Assembly: GCA_022316685.1 (NCBI GenBank)
Contig: JAKJHU010000014.1
Coordinates: 4,397,001-4,461,000, forward strand
Origin: Progne subis subis
Taxonomy: Eukaryota > Chordata > Aves > Passeriformes > Hirundinidae
DNA: 64,000 nt
Reading direction: 5' to 3'
The notes below the pieces were generated by a model. That model did no database searches, was not told where the DNA came from, and saw nothing but the letters and a program-made list of their open reading frames with translations. How positions within the stretch are numbered: position 1 is the first letter of the stretch; every line of letters starts with the position of its first letter. A program made the position numbers and the translations under genes. This document shows positions 12,383 through 25,760 of this stretch, in pieces.

Positions 12383-15300
12383 TAAGTTCTGATATTATTA
12401 ATACTTTTTTTCTCATCAAATTCTAACTGGGTTGCTGAATATAAAGAGCTTACATAATTTTTCTTGGAGGAGGGGACCAGAGATGGACTGTCTCAGCCAA
12501 CCAAAGAAAATCTGTTGATCAGATCTTTGATTAATCCTCTTTAGAGTAACCCTGCAGCCTTTAGATCACATTACCTTTACCCAGTCTACAATGGGCACAG
12601 AGCATGGTGCCACCAATGAACTGCTTCACCTGAGACAAAATAAACAGGACCATTTAAAACCAATTTCATTGGATTTGCTATGATCACTTACATATATGAG
12701 AACAGGTTTCGTAATGGAGATGTAATTTAAAGCAGTAGTGGTTTAGCTTGCCAACAAATCTACTCAATATGCAAATCATTCAAATAAATTTAAAATCCAC
12801 TCCTCTTTGATTTATGTAAAAGTAGCCATTTTATCAAAATAGCTTTTATATCTATTTTTACAAATTTTAATACACACATAATCAGCTTTCATCCAGATTC
12901 ATTCATCTTTATGAAGATTCAGCAGCACGTACTTAAGTAGGCAAAAAGTCAACTGGGCTACAGGGGTGCTTAAAGACTACCAAAATGAGCTAAGTTAAAA
13001 AAAAAATGAGCCCAGAGAGTAGTCTTCCCTGAAAGAAGCAAATGTGTAATTAAAGTTCCGATCTCATCCGGAGACTGAAAAAGGGAGGGATTCTTCTAAA
13101 TAATACATTCTATTTCTAAAAACTTTGCACATAGTCCTTTTTCATCTCCTGACCTTACCATAGGGAAAATTGCTATGTTTCTTTTAATAAAAATTACATC
13201 TCTCATTTGCAGCCTCCTGATCTGTTTCATCTGGAAGCTGTTTCATCTATTCCCTGTAGGTGGAACTCCGTCTTTAGACCTTTAATTAGGTGGTGTTGCC
13301 TTGACCACTGTAGCTTAAATTTCATTTAGTATTCTGATTCTAAAATGGCCACTTGTGTATTTGTGCTCCTGTATTGACCCTGCAAATTTGTCTCAGAATT
13401 TGTTAGAGTTTTAATGCGTTGGCTCAGGTTTTTTTTTTCACCTTGCTCCATTTCAGTGTGTTTTCTCCTGAGAAGGCCAATATCACTCTTTGATGAACCC
13501 TGGTTTTATTGTTCCAGAACTCATCGCTGTCTCTTTTGAACAACACTGAAAAAACTGGCTGATAGAAAGCATGGAGAGTTCACTTCCATCTTCTGCAGAG
13601 TGCCTGTGTCCCACGTCTGAGTACACATTTCTGATTAACATTGCTACAGGTTACAACCACGACTTGTTGTTGCGATTTATCTGTTGAATATTTCATGTAT
13701 TTTTGGTACTATCAATGATAAGATTTTAATGAATTGTTTACAAGCATTATGTCAAAGGCCAGTGAATAATTTCATCCTTCTGTGAATGTGTTCAGAGTTA
13801 TAACAACAAATAAACCAAAACCCCAACAACAAGTACACAGAAGATATTTCCCAATAGAAGATCCTGTCTGATTTCTGTTTTACTTTAGGGTGGAAACTTG
13901 GGTTCATATTTTAACGTTGATCCCTAACTGTTAGGGCACTGTTACTTCTTACTGCACTTTGGTTTGAATTTTCATTTGTATGCAAATAAGTCTCTGATTT
14001 ATGGCACCGGTGAAGATATTACTCAATGACTCCTATTTTTCAAACTTGTTTTCAGGGTATGTAGAATTAGATAAGCAACAATTTTCTCTGAGCCTGCATG
14101 CTGGCAAAATGCAGTAGACTATTAAACCATCACTCTGCTTTTTGCTAAAAATCACATTTTCAAAAGAGTTTTTTTTTCTTTAAAATATGAAGAAATAGAT
14201 CTATACTTCAAAAAGGTTGATATCTTTGATTATCTGGTTCTCTTCATTTACACTTTGCTTCCAAGAGACTGAAGGATTTGCAATAATACTTTAAAGTCAC
14301 ACCTGAGTTTTACTGAAGTTCAGTCATTGGTAACAAAACTGCACCTACAAAGTAAAGGAATTAAATGGAAACAATAAGTGGAATTAATGGTATATCTGTC
14401 TTCAAAAAATTCCCATTTCCTAATCTTTCTTTCAAGATAATCAATCCAAATTTGTATTGATGCTGTTGTATTTTAAAACAGCCATGACATGGTTGTCATG
14501 ATACATCTGCTGAAGAAACTGGAGAGTAAATTTTTATCCATCTAAATCATCATTTTCCAACACCTTCTGTACCTTCACAAAGTGTCTGAAAAACGTGGTA
14601 GCAATCAATGTCTCTATGTTCTTTTACAATATTTAGCTTTGTGCTGCACCCAATCTATCACAATTAAACTTCTGGCTGTTTACTCATTAAATCCAGAGGA
14701 AATGGAAAGAAAAAAAAGGGAAAGCAGGGAGGACAGCACACGAGGATCTGTTGAGGAATTTTCTTCTGTTTACCTCCCATACTGGAAGTTGATTCAGGTT
14801 TGATGGTCTGACGCACTTGCTAAATCAGAAATTAAAATAATTTGTGTGATTCACAGGACCCCATTTCCTCCCCATTTGTCACGTTACCTCCGGCTGAAGG
14901 AACGCTGCCATTATTTAGATGACTGAGCCTGTCCTGAAATGAGTGGGCGTTGGGTAATTGCAGCTCAAGGCTGGCTCTTCTCACTGCCACCCTGCCATGG
15001 GAGGGAGAAGTCACCACTGCTCCAGCTCAGCGCCCGTGGAAGAGCCACAGGGAGGAGAGGTGGGAAAGGGCAGCAGGAAGGCAGCAGCTCTGTCCAGCAG
15101 GAGATGGGGAATGCAGAAGGACTCTGGCCATCCAACCCTCTGGAGGTGGGCATCACTTCTGTTCCTTGCTCCTGCCACCCGCAGATTTTACCACATCACT
15201 TCACAGACTGATAGGCCAGATGCTCAAACTATGTGATCTAATTATGCAGAACATTATGTTTTGAAATGAGCAATTTATATTGGGAAGTGCAGACTGAGAA

Positions 15301-17430
15301 TCCTTTGATTTCACCACTCTTCTAAACACAAGCCTGTCATTTATTGTGTACGTGGCATCCCTTTTTATGAAAATGCATTCTTGAAGTTAATTTTTTTTTG
15401 TGGGGGGGATGTTTTTGTTTAGATTTCCCCAGGGTAACAATCAAATTAATATGTTTCTCATGGGAAAACACATGTTGGTAATAACACTGTAGACAAATTA
15501 GGTAGACAACCTGGAATCACAGTCAAAAGTAATCAGATCAGTGCTGAGTTTTAAGACAGAAAATGGGAAGTTTTACCTTCTCTAATATTTCTAAATCAGG
15601 TTTCCTTGCATGACCTAAAGAAAGTATTGTAGAAGACTTTATGCAGAGCACCTGCCCTACTGAAAAGAGATTTCCTTTGCTAAATAAAGAATAAACTTTT
15701 AGATTTAACTCCCAAATCCACCATTTGAAGTGTGAAGTCTCAGAAGATTTTTCTGAGCCACAGAACAGGTCTAGCACTCAAAAGGCACAGAATTAGGAAT
15801 GCATAAATGGTACATCTTCACCTCCACCTGTTCCTTTTAACTACAATCACAAATGTGTCTTTGTCAACCAAATGACCTTTCACCTTGAGCCACAGATGGC
15901 TGAGCCACAGAAGAGCAAACCCCGTTCTTCCCTAAATTTCCTGTGCTCTGTTATAGCCTATTACACTGCCTATGACCCCAGAGCCACTCCAGATAAATCT
16001 TCCTCTATTTTGTACTTAGAGGCTCTGGACATCCAGGACAGTTATACTTTCCTCTCCCCTTCTATGTTTACAGCTTGATCCTCCTTTCTTTACAGCAGCA
16101 TAAATCAAGGGCTACTCCAATGAAATCAGCACATTTGTGCTGATGCAAAAGAGGTATTAGGGATATATCAGAGCCATTGCTCAGATCATAGGGAAAAAAA
16201 AAAGGCAAAATCAGCTATGATCAGACATCAGATGACTATAAAACACTTCCTCCAATATGAGATATTACTACAAGTAATTCAAGTTTTGCTTATTATTCCT
16301 CATTTTCATGTTTGTCTGAGTTACCTATGTAATATATACTTCATTTCCTATCCCTCTACAGAGATTGGAAAGGATTTGTTCACGTGAATGTATGTGCCAA
16401 GACAGACACAGAGGAGTGACAGCACAAAAAATGAATTAAGTCACTGTCTAATTTTATACTTAAGTGCCATTTAATATGATCCATTTACAGGAAGAAAACA
16501 GTTTCCTAGTATGAGTGGGTGCTACAGATATTATGAGGATCTGAATATATATATTTATAGAAAGAAGACAATTCTATTCTTTCAAGTCCAAAAAAAAACC
16601 CACAATGGAAGAAAAAGATAAGTCTCAAATTTCAAGAGAGGCAATTCTCTAAATGATAGGAAATTTTCTGGCCTCTATTGGAAGCTCTTCATAATCACCA
16701 AGAACCTCTGAGAAATGAGGGAGACTCAAACTACGTTTTACAGCTCACATCACCATCCCACCTTCATACTGCCATCATACTACTTCTAAAATCATCAAGA
16801 AGTGCCCCACAATCAATTATACTATGTGTGAAATAAATAAAATGCATTTTATAAAATCTTTATAACATGGCTGTCTTGGTATATGACACCTTCCAGAGCA
16901 CCTCTAAATAAGCATTTGGGAAAAGCAATCTGAGTAAATGGTTTTAAAGACAGGTTATTTATTTATTACACAAGACACAGCTTCTCACATTATTGCCTCA
17001 AGTGAAATGAATGCTGATAATACTCCTGCCTCTGAAACTGAACACATTTATATTAAAAATATAGAAAGTACAGTATACACTGAGGTGCAATCTATTGACT
17101 GTGTCAGTAATAGCAGCTTTTTCATTTTTCCCCTTGTAATAGAAGTCATTGCTTGCATTCAGAATGTATTGTCAAGTGTTATTAATCTCAGCACAGAGGC
17201 CATCCTGGGCCTTGAAAGCTATTGGGTTTTTTTAAAGAGATGGTATTATTTTCTATGGCCTACTCAAGATCTATTTCAGATCTGTCATTAAAAAAAAAAG
17301 CAACTTCAAATTACAGGACAACTTAAACAACACTTAATGATCACTGATGTGTTTAAAGTCTTCCTTGAAAAGCCTGAAAATTAATTATAATGCTTTCAAT
17401 TTTAAATTAGGAGTTTCTTTGCAGGTTGGC
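12383..17430. other. non-coding interval, nothing recognised
   Basis: Five kilobases of AT-rich DNA. Octamers ATGCAAAT occur at 12769-12776 and 13980-13987. A GC-richer patch at 14990-15180 gives overlapping spurious frames in three plus frames and one minus frame. The segment 13640-13810 has mildly enhancer-like texture. The 117-codon frame at 16938-17291 has no recognisable domain and biased AT-rich codons. No transposons were identified. Confidence 0.5.
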
Positions 17431-18699
17431 AATCAACGTTGTAAGGTACCTCTTTGTCTCATTATTCTCAAATGATATTTGATTATTAGACACCGAAGGT
17501 GATAATCTGAGCATAGCTGAATGCATGATGTCGAGGAAAGGTTGAGGAACATTCCAAACTGAGCTAGTAGACAGAGCAGTCACTCTGATGTCTTAATTCC
17601 AGAGCTGAAATTCTGACCCTAGAGAGGTCATTGGCATTTTTCTGTCCACAGGGTTGTTTGGTTAGGTTTTTATTTCTAAATCTATGAGTGCACAAAGGAA
17701 ATAGTTAAACCACAAGCAATCCTAATATGATTTGGACTGCTCCAGTGTGAAGCTGAAATGCCAGGTAAGCCTTTAGGATTGAGGAAGGAGGCAGTTTTTA
17801 TAAGGTATAATATCAGCATTGTATTTTTTCTTTAAAGGGGAAGAATGCAGTGGCATAGAGTACATCAGTAACCTTTCAACAGTTGTAATTTCTATTCAGA
17901 AATGCAAACAGAAATCCTCTCCCTATTTTACAGCCTTAACAGTGCAATAATCTTACAGTGGATATCTATAAGTTCTTGTTCAACAGTCACAGAGGGACCA
18001 GAGGCGAAGGATGTCACGACTATTTCAAACATTGCTACTCTTCTGACACGCCCCTGACCTACCCACATCCTTGTTTCTGCACCTGTTCCAAAAATTGCTT
18101 TGTCATGGGATTTGCATGGAGGATCCTACACAACTCTTATGGCCCTGAACAAGGACCAAATTTCAAACTATATTTCTAAAATACAGGATCTTCTGCTGCG
18201 TGTGATGGTTGAATTCCACCCCATTAATAGTAATGTGGAGTGGAAAGACCCTGAAATAAACACCAGTTTAATTGTTTTATCAATAGTCTGAAGTACTTGT
18301 TTTTGGCAGGACTGTATGCTTCCATCTCCCACTGTCTCTGGAGAAATGGTATAAGTATTTTCTAGCTTTTAGTAAGACAGCAAAAAAATTCATGTCAGGG
18401 CTTGCTGTTTTCTGGCTTTACATGCAGGTGGCATAGGCGAGGTAATCAACTTGTTCTTGCTACTTGAATATAAAATAAAATCACTCCACACAACCAGGTA
18501 CCTGCTGCTGAAACCCAGTCCCTGCAAAAGCCTGATGGCTTGTGTGTACCGAGTTAATAGCAGCACCAAGCAAGATTTCACTCAGCGTCTTTCAGGTATT
18601 AGATCATCTTGAAAATTGAGGAAAAAAAAGGAACTCCAATAGCAAAGTGCAGAGATTTAAATCTTGCAAGGGATGAGCACAAAATGAAATGGAAAATCA
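17431..18699. other. non-coding interval, nothing recognised
   Basis: AT-rich DNA. The segment 17440-17560 has retained CpGs and TGATTATTAG-type homeodomain words but is too short to call. The short frames at 17958-18179 and 18100-18291 lack any domain. A reverse octamer ATTTGCAT lies at 18110-18117. Confidence 0.5.
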
Positions 18700-19030
18700 C
18701 ATGCAACAAATGAAATCAAAGCCAGCTCAAACGCCCCACACTTTACAATTGAAATTTGATAAGCCAACAAGCACTTATACAACAACTGCTGTTGTTTTTC
18801 TTTAGGCTTGATTTTAAAGTCTTTTTAAAAGTTGAAGGCAGTTTCAGAACCCTAATACAAGGAACTCAGGTTCAAAGCAACATGATAGAAAGCTAATGTT
18901 GTGTCTTGGTGTAAAGCTGGCCAATTGGAAGTGCTCTTCAGCACGGAAAATAACATTATGTCATTTCACTAGAAGACAATAATTTATTACTAGGTTGGCA
19001 CCTTCCCTGTTTAATAAGTTTATTTGCTAT
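18700..19030. other. weak candidate conserved non-coding block
   Basis: Contains ATTGAAATTTGAT, CAATTGGAAG and ATAATTTATTACTA homeodomain-type words and little simple sequence. Frames are closed on both strands. Composition resembles the other enhancer-like blocks in this window; nothing directly proves constraint. Confidence 0.25.
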
Positions 19031-19131
19031 TACTTTGGTGGTGAATGTTACTGACAGTCAATCAACACGCTTTCCAGGACTGGGCTGCAACTTCCTTGCA
19101 CCATTCCTTGCATATAGGTGGCACTAAAGGT

Positions 19132-19157
19132 ATGAGTTCTTGCAATGAGTTCTTGCA
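19132..19157. repeat. exact 13-bp tandem duplication
   Basis: ATGAGTTCTTGCA at 19132-19144 is repeated exactly and without a gap at 19145-19157. A perfect two-unit copy implies a recent replication-slippage or end-joining duplication. It falls in no gene. Confidence 0.95.
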
Positions 19158-19593
19158 ACCTATTTATTATATTCCAGTTTTTAACCCATTTTATTTAAGG
19201 TACACACTAAGCATAACTCAAATATTGCCACAGCTTATTACATTTGGTTTTGCACATTTTGCAAACATGAGAGGTTATAAATTCCAGAAATCAGTTCTCC
19301 TTCAAGCTGGAATTCTCAAGAAGTATATAGGTGTTTGGTATGTTGTTTTCTTCTTGAAAATAAAACATAGCCTTTACTAAACCTTTGGTCTATGAAAATC
19401 AGAGTGCTTTACTTCTGTATGAATTGCAAAATCACACCTTAAATAAATGTGTTGAGCAGCCTTTGAGAATAATTTATATTTTTTTCAAAATGGACTCACA
19501 CACAAAAAAGAAACTTTGCTGCAGTTACAGACTAAGAGCACTCTATGTTTGATACCGGGAATTGCTGTTGAAGTCAGCAAGAAATTTTTATGC

Positions 19594-19640
19594 CATAGAA
19601 TCTTAGAACTGAATAAATTTTGGGTAATTTGACAATTCAA
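19594..19640 (-). mobile_element. possible decayed CR1 3' tail
   Basis: The start CATAGAATCTTAGAA resembles two degenerate copies of the CR1 terminal 8-bp unit read on the opposite strand, followed by a poor match to the 'gggttggaa' segment. The body beyond about 50 bp is unrecognisable. It may be coincidence. Confidence 0.25.
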
Positions 19641-21109
19641 GTAATCAAGGCACTACCATGTACTCAGTTCCTTCTGGACTGATTACATGATAATATCCTG
19701 TTTTACTGCATTATGAGATGCTGAGAAAAATCAAGATTCTAGGAAGAACTTGTAGTAATAAATACCATTTACAGCCTTTAACACTATACATTGATGGAAC
19801 GACATTTTGTTGTCTTAATTTTGGACAAAGCAGCAGTTTCTCTCAACTGGTAATTTTTTACCCTTCCATTTTCAGTCTCAGTGTTAGTAAATATGGCATC
19901 TATTGATTAAATCTACTCTGAAGTATCTTTTATTGAAACAATACACTCACTGGTGCATAAAATGTAGAATATATATATAGAAGTACCTATATATGTAAGA
20001 ATACATATATTCATATATTGTCAGCTGAAGAGACAACTTCCTCAAGAAGTAGGTGGCTAAAACAAGCGAACAGATAATGATCAAACTTAATTTGCCACTT
20101 GAGCTTTGCAACAGGTTTAATCAACTCAAAGAGGACTCTTCAAAAGCACTGAACACTGCAGGGCTATAAATGTCATTCCATGGGCTAAAGGTAGAGCAGA
20201 TGATGAAGGCATTGTCTTCTACTGGATGCTGTACAGATTAAACTACATCTATTCACCAGGAAAAGCAGTGAGACTTCACCATCTGTGAATCCTGCTGAGA
20301 ATAAAAGTAATTTGCAAAGAGAATAGGGTGAGAAACTGCTATCAGACAGTGCTGCCGAGAGCAAGAGTGCCACGCAAACTATTTCCTGTGCACAAAGCAA
20401 AAGAGAAGGGAATTAAAAACTCCTGATCGCTTTCCAAATTACTGGAACATTTGCTGAGGGTGGTGGGGAAGGTGCTTACCTGATACAAGGTTTTATTAGG
20501 TGCAGAATTCGGGTGTGGAATGGCAAAGAGTGTGTTGATTTTAACACAGAGAGGCCCTTACAATCACACATATGAATTAATTGATCCAAAAGGAACAAAG
20601 CAACAACTAATGGTAGTTAAATACCCAAAATGTTTTTTTTATTGTTTGAGAAGCAACTCAATCTGCTATGTTTGTCATAGGATTAGGTATTCTGGTGGTA
20701 ATTACTGTCCTCCATAGGTAGCAAGAACTGCTATCACAGAGTTTTTCTGACAGTCAAGAAGTCCCAGCCCAGTGTGGAGGGTCCTGTGTCAGGGCTTGTG
20801 CCCAGCAGGTCCCCAAACCCAATCTTTTGCTGGTAACCTCTGTCCTGGCACTATACTGTCATGGTTGTGTCATGGTGGCAGAAATAAAAGGAAAATAAGA
20901 TTGGAGAAATAGTTACCGTCCAATTCTGGGGCATAAACTATCCATCCCGTGACATTTATTAAATGCAAACTGCATGTTTTTTCATATAGCCAAAGCTTTA
21001 GTAAGGCCTATGAGTTCAATATTCCCTTTCTTTAAAGAAAAACATCCCAAGAGCTAGGATTACAGTTCTTCCTGCTTTTCCTCCAGCAAGGTAAAAGATG
21101 CTAATGTAA
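19641..21109. other. non-coding interval with AT-rich simple sequence
   Basis: Includes imperfect (TA)n at 19968-20020. The short frame 20520-20717 is Tyr/Cys-containing but unlike any family I know. TGTCATGGT is present twice at 20857-20876, reminiscent of an LTR start, but no LTR body follows. Nothing else was seen. Confidence 0.5.
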
Positions 21110-21320
21110 AAAGGCAGAACAAATGGGCTCTTTATTTTTGCAGGACAAAGAGCATTTGAACTCCATCAGTGGCTCTTTGACTGCCTTCAAAGCTTGTCTC
21201 TGACTAAATTAAAGCCTCTGCTCGTTTCTGATTTGTAGTACACTGTAGGCTTTCCATTGCACTCGCAGCTAGATGCATGTAATAGCTATCTTCCAATAAC
21301 ACAGCTAATGAAAAAAATCA
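21110..21320. other. candidate conserved non-coding element (enhancer-like)
   Basis: About 210 bp of high-complexity sequence with repeated CTTTG/CAAAG LEF/TCF- or SOX-type cores (21146, 21175, 21189), TAAATTAAAG, AGCTAATG and GCATGTAATAG words, and no open frame. It is bracketed by ordinary AT-rich DNA. The density of recognisable factor-binding words is the basis; conservation is inferred, not observed. Confidence 0.35.
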
Positions 21321-23189
21321 GAATTAAGATTTAGGAAGGGCTATGTCCTCACTCGATGCAAAGTAGTGTAGCTCCTCTAAGATCAATTTTTATGATGCCA
21401 CTTTACAGTGGCTCAGAATCTGCCCCTTAATTCAATGAGCTAGCTCAGAGAGAAAAGTCTTAACCTTATCCTGTATAACCAGGGTAGAACATTTTGAGGT
21501 CACTAATAACATGAAGTAGTTTAACTGGAATTAAAGTGATTTTGTGAAGTTAGAAAAGCACAGTTTAGCAGACGAACCAGCAAAATTGGCCCCAAAGTAG
21601 GAGAGCACTGATCCTCATCTCACTTAATTTAAGAGGAACTCCTTTGAAATGAGATGTTATCTGGGTACAAAGGAAACTCAATCACAACAACAAAGAAGAG
21701 AGCAGAAAAACACCCAGAAACCATTCACAGGGCCATGTACCTGATCCACTGGTATTTCTACATCATTACATTGTACTAACTGGGTAACACCTAAACATTT
21801 ACATATGGGGGGAGTTTAAGGGGTTAATATGTGCCATTAAAGTAAAAACGTACATTTACTTCCCCTTTTCTCACTGCAAGGCTGCCACTGCACTCCTGAG
21901 AGAGAAGAGTTGTAGCTGCTGGAAATCTCGCTGCAGGAAGAGAAAAAAAGTGACCCCTGAGCAACCTCTTTTAGATGTGAGAAGGAGGTAAACAGCACTG
22001 CTTTACCCTGTATTCATCCTGCACACGAGCATAAAGTGACAGGGATGGATCGGCATTGCTGAGCTAAAGCAAATAAATTTGCAGTTTACACCTGAATTAC
22101 ATTTAGTCTACTCATACCAGCATCACAGTTTTCAACTAGGTTACACTACAGCTAATAAGTCTTGAAAATGCTTTAAAATCACTCATTGATTTTCATTAAA
22201 GAAATCCAAATACCAACTCACGAGAAACTCCCTAATGATAACTAGAACAATAACCTTGAATTGCTGCAGTGTTTTCTTTTAGGCAGTGCAGTTTGCCTTG
22301 TCTTCAGTGTTTAGAAAATGAGAAAATATTTCAAGGAGATGAGCCTCAATGGAGATAATATTTCTACAGTAATACCAAGTGCTCTTATGATGAGAATTTC
22401 CATGAAAGAATCCACTCACAAATGCAACGCTGCTCTCAACAGTTTCAAGAAAGTTTCAAGATGGTATAGAGAGAAAGCAGAGGTGAACTTTCTTTTGCAC
22501 CCATTGGAAATAAAGCTAAATTGCTTAAAATGGAACAATAAAATTCATAAAAGCTCCATACAGGAGTCACGTGCAAGGTTATTTACCATAGGTGCCTGTT
22601 GAAATCATGACCACAGGACCAAAGTAGCAAAGATTCACTAGAGGCTGCGAGTCAGGAATGGAAAACCTTTATGTGCACTTTAGAGAGAGAAAGAACAATA
22701 TGTAGTCAGACTCATATCATCTGTTTTATTCATTCATTATATTATCATTCAAATGATGAGTTCTAAAGCAACTGATTATTTCGTTCCTATCATTTCAAAG
22801 TGTGCAGTTTGAAAGAGACATTAGGACAGCAGTAAGCTGGGAGACAGAAGAACGTATGAATCATAAATAAAAGAGAAAACATACATGCTTAGCGTGTGTC
22901 ACAAATTTGAAATAAGTTGCTTTGGCACAGCCACGAGACAAATCCTTCCTGGAGGAAGCAGAAGGGATTAGTAATTACCTCAAAATATTAATGTCCCTGT
23001 TGAGTTCAGTGCCTAGCAGGCAGATGCTTTTCTAGAAGTTTTGAGCACTCACATGCTACCACATAAAAAAACCACATGAGCTGAGAAAGAAGGGGCAAGA
23101 GGAACCGGGTTGCTTCTTTTCTCCACTTCCCACTATATTATATTGCATTCAGTAGAGGATCTGTATAGGACTTGTGGCATGAAATTAGC
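21321..23189. other. non-coding interval, nothing recognised
   Basis: AT-rich single-copy-looking DNA. The 94-codon frame at 22318-22602 is Lys/Ser/Met-rich with no domain. No repeat elements or RNA genes were recognised. Confidence 0.55.
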
Positions 23190-23405
23190 AGAAACAGCTG
23201 CAGGATAAGGTCCTTCTGCATTTATCATACACCTGGATACTGGGCTAGTTATTTAATGAAAAGAAAATCAGATACCTTCAGCTGCCCAAATCCGTGGTTT
23301 GGCTAGCAAATAAGGCTTATTGTAATTTTACCCTTTTCAGAAATTAAGACGTTTACTTATTAAAGCATAAGCCTTAATTTAAAACACAGATCCCATTAAT
23401 GCAGC
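23190..23405. other. candidate conserved non-coding element (enhancer-like)
   Basis: Contains an E-box cluster (CAGCTG near 23198 and 23279) with ATTTAATGAAAA, TTATTGTAATTTTA, CTTACTTATTAAAG and CCCATTAATGCAG words. An imperfect inverted pair, AAGGCTTA (about 23311) and TAAGCCTT (about 23369), lies inside it. No frame is open across it. It resembles a homeodomain/bHLH enhancer core by motif content only. Confidence 0.35.
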
Positions 23406-24970
23406 AGGATTGGGATTTCATCTGAAGGGCACGGTTTGGGTGTTTATCACTTTCTCAGGCTCTGCACATTGGGGTGTGGACACACTACAGAGAGGGGACA
23501 AACTGGAAGGGAGCATTGTCTGCCCCCAGAGCTTGACAAACCCCAGACAAGGTGCTGCTTCCAGCCACATCCCTACAGCACAGCAGGCACAAACCCTCCC
23601 AACACCTCTCTGCCCTGCTCCTCCTCTGCCCCCTTCACTCAATAATACTTTCAAAGTGTTCCAAGTTTCATGTCTTGCTGCTCATAAACCACAAATAAAG
23701 GAAAAAGCACCTATTACCCAGCAGACACAGCGGAATCCTGTTTGTTCCTGCAAAGTACCTTCCAATCTGCTTTTTAAAGGGAATGTTTTTGTTCCTAATG
23801 ATACCAGGCTAATAATCCTGAAGGTTTATTTTTCAGGTAAAGCACTAGAAGTGTAATCAAAATGTCTTTATTAAGGCCTTTATGTTGGGATCTTAAAAAA
23901 AAATAAAAATAAAGTGTTTCTGTTTCAGAAAGACCAATACACCCACAGCCTTAAGCAGACTGCAGGTCTGCTTATACTAATAAACAAATTAACAGGTTGG
24001 GTTTATTTTCTCTGTTCACTTCAATATACACAAATCCATGAAGAGCCATCAAACAGAAGATTCTTTGTCTCCTATAAACTCTGTACTCAAAACATTTCAA
24101 ATTAAGAGGCTTTACCTCACCTCACCTATGAATGCAAGTAAATAAAATGTGTATTTTGAGCGAGATACCAGTCTTTGCTCTGATCACTCACACTTCCTCC
24201 TGTCTAAACTGATTAATAGTCTATTTACTGGGAAATTTGCTGCCTAAAAGTTGCAGGTGACAGCTCAGAGTTTTCTGAAGGCTGCTGGTCACCAGTTCTG
24301 CGACTTGTTACTGTTACAGGTCATTGCACCAACATCTTGGTACATCCTTCGTGACATTTTGCTACACAGCACTGAAAAAGCAGCGGTACCTATGTGAGCA
24401 GGCATATAATCTTGTGTTTCTAAGAGTTCAGAGAAAGTTTTATCTCCTTGAGCTCTGTCAGTCACAGAAGAGAGCACAATTTATACATGAGCGCCCCAAG
24501 CATTGCAGATTACTTTCTCCCACTCCCATTTTCTCAGCAGATTCTGTGAAATATCGAGGCTCTGCCGTAACCACGACTCTGTGTGTGATTGCTGCAGGCT
24601 CCCAAGTGTTTATTGAGGGTGCACCCGAACAGCATCAACCCAACTCTGGGAATGCATCGTCTGTCAGGATGGGAACGGATCTCTGGAGACCCCTGGCCCT
24701 TTGCCCTGAGCATTCCGCAAGCCATTTTGTGAAATATTTTCTCTGAAAGCACTGAGGCCGCAATTTCTCGGTGATGTCACTGCAAGCTAGAAGAGAACGT
24801 GCCAAAACCAAGCTCTCCAAGGATGCAATCCCCGTTAGTTCAAGTTCAACCCACGCTGAGGAGCACTGCCAGGTCTGGGAGCGAGGTTCAGAGCGCCCTG
24901 CAGGATTCAGCTGGGTGTTTTTCCATGCAATAAGGAGGAATTATGTGGTGTCTCTTTGTCTTACAGCAAG
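23406..24970. other. non-coding interval with GC-richer patches
   Basis: This interval holds the longest open frame in the window (23410-23856, 148 codons). It lies in a GC-richer patch (23480-23640) with overlapping frames on both strands and no domain, and I treat it as chance. A second GC/CpG-richer patch at 24540-24780 likewise yields overlapping frames on both strands. No homology was recognised. Confidence 0.45.
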
Positions 24971-24984
24971 CACACACACACACA
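24971..24984. repeat. short (CA)n run
   Basis: Seven uninterrupted CA units. It is an ordinary dinucleotide microsatellite near the usual threshold length. Confidence 0.9.
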
Positions 24985-25760
24985 TAAAATCTGTGGACAA
25001 CTGAAAATTAAAGGAACATATTTCACTCGACTTGCAGCTTCAGTTTGTCACTGAAATCCTGTGCAATAAAGTTTTAGTTTCAATAGCCCTCCAATAATTA
25101 ATCATTTTCTATAGTTTCATGTAGTCTGCCTGTAGTATATATTCTGATTTACTTTCTCTACTTTGTGTAAAAGTCCCAGACTGGTTAGCTCAATGAACTG
25201 CTGCTGTGCAGACAGATTTTCCCCAAAGAATTTGAAATCTTGGTTATAATCAACAAGGGAATAAAACAAAGGAGAACAAGAGAGACAACAACCAAAAGAA
25301 AATATTCTAGAAACCTTTCCATAGAGTTAAGTGCTGCCCTTACACTTGTAGGGTTATTATTTACAAGTCATTTTAAATGAGCTTTTAGAGGAAGAATACA
25401 GTGCTATTCATCTTCACCAGGAAGGAATAAAAATGAGTGAGGGAATTCTCTTTTAGATATGATGAATTTAGCTTAAAACTGAATAGTCACGTTAAGATCT
25501 CTGGCATTGCTGGGGTGTTAGTTTGGACAGATGACAGGATGATGGATAAGGTTTTGATTCAGCAGCACTGAACAGTTTTTTTTTTTAAGCTTGTTGCAAA
25601 TAAAACCAATCAAAGATGACTCATGGTGGGAAAAGAGAAAGCAAGCAGGACATATAGCTGCAAAAAAACCCTCACAGAAAGCAGGATGGCTTCGAAGAAC
25701 AGCTTCCGGAAAAGGAGTCTAAAAGAAGAGAAAGAGGAAGAAAAAGAAGGAATCAGCTGT
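24985..25760. other. non-coding interval, nothing recognised
   Basis: AT-rich DNA. The purine-rich frame 25623-25820 (Lys/Glu/Arg-rich) owes its openness to a GAA/AAG-rich stretch at 25690-25755 and has no domain. Confidence 0.55.

Noticed and set aside
14483..14500. Hairpin CATGACA/TGTCATG with a 4-base loop
   Set aside because: Seven-base arms are common by chance in 64 kb; no supporting context.
20854..20890. TGTCATGGT repeated twice, reminiscent of the start of some avian ERV LTRs
   Set aside because: No LTR body, poly(A) signal, matching second LTR, primer-binding site or internal retroviral sequence could be found nearby.
23410..23856. 148-codon plus-strand open frame, the longest in the window
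   Set aside because: It sits in a GC-richer, stop-depleted patch with competing frames on both strands, has no recognisable domain or signal, and such a length is expected by chance somewhere in 64 kb of six-frame sequence.
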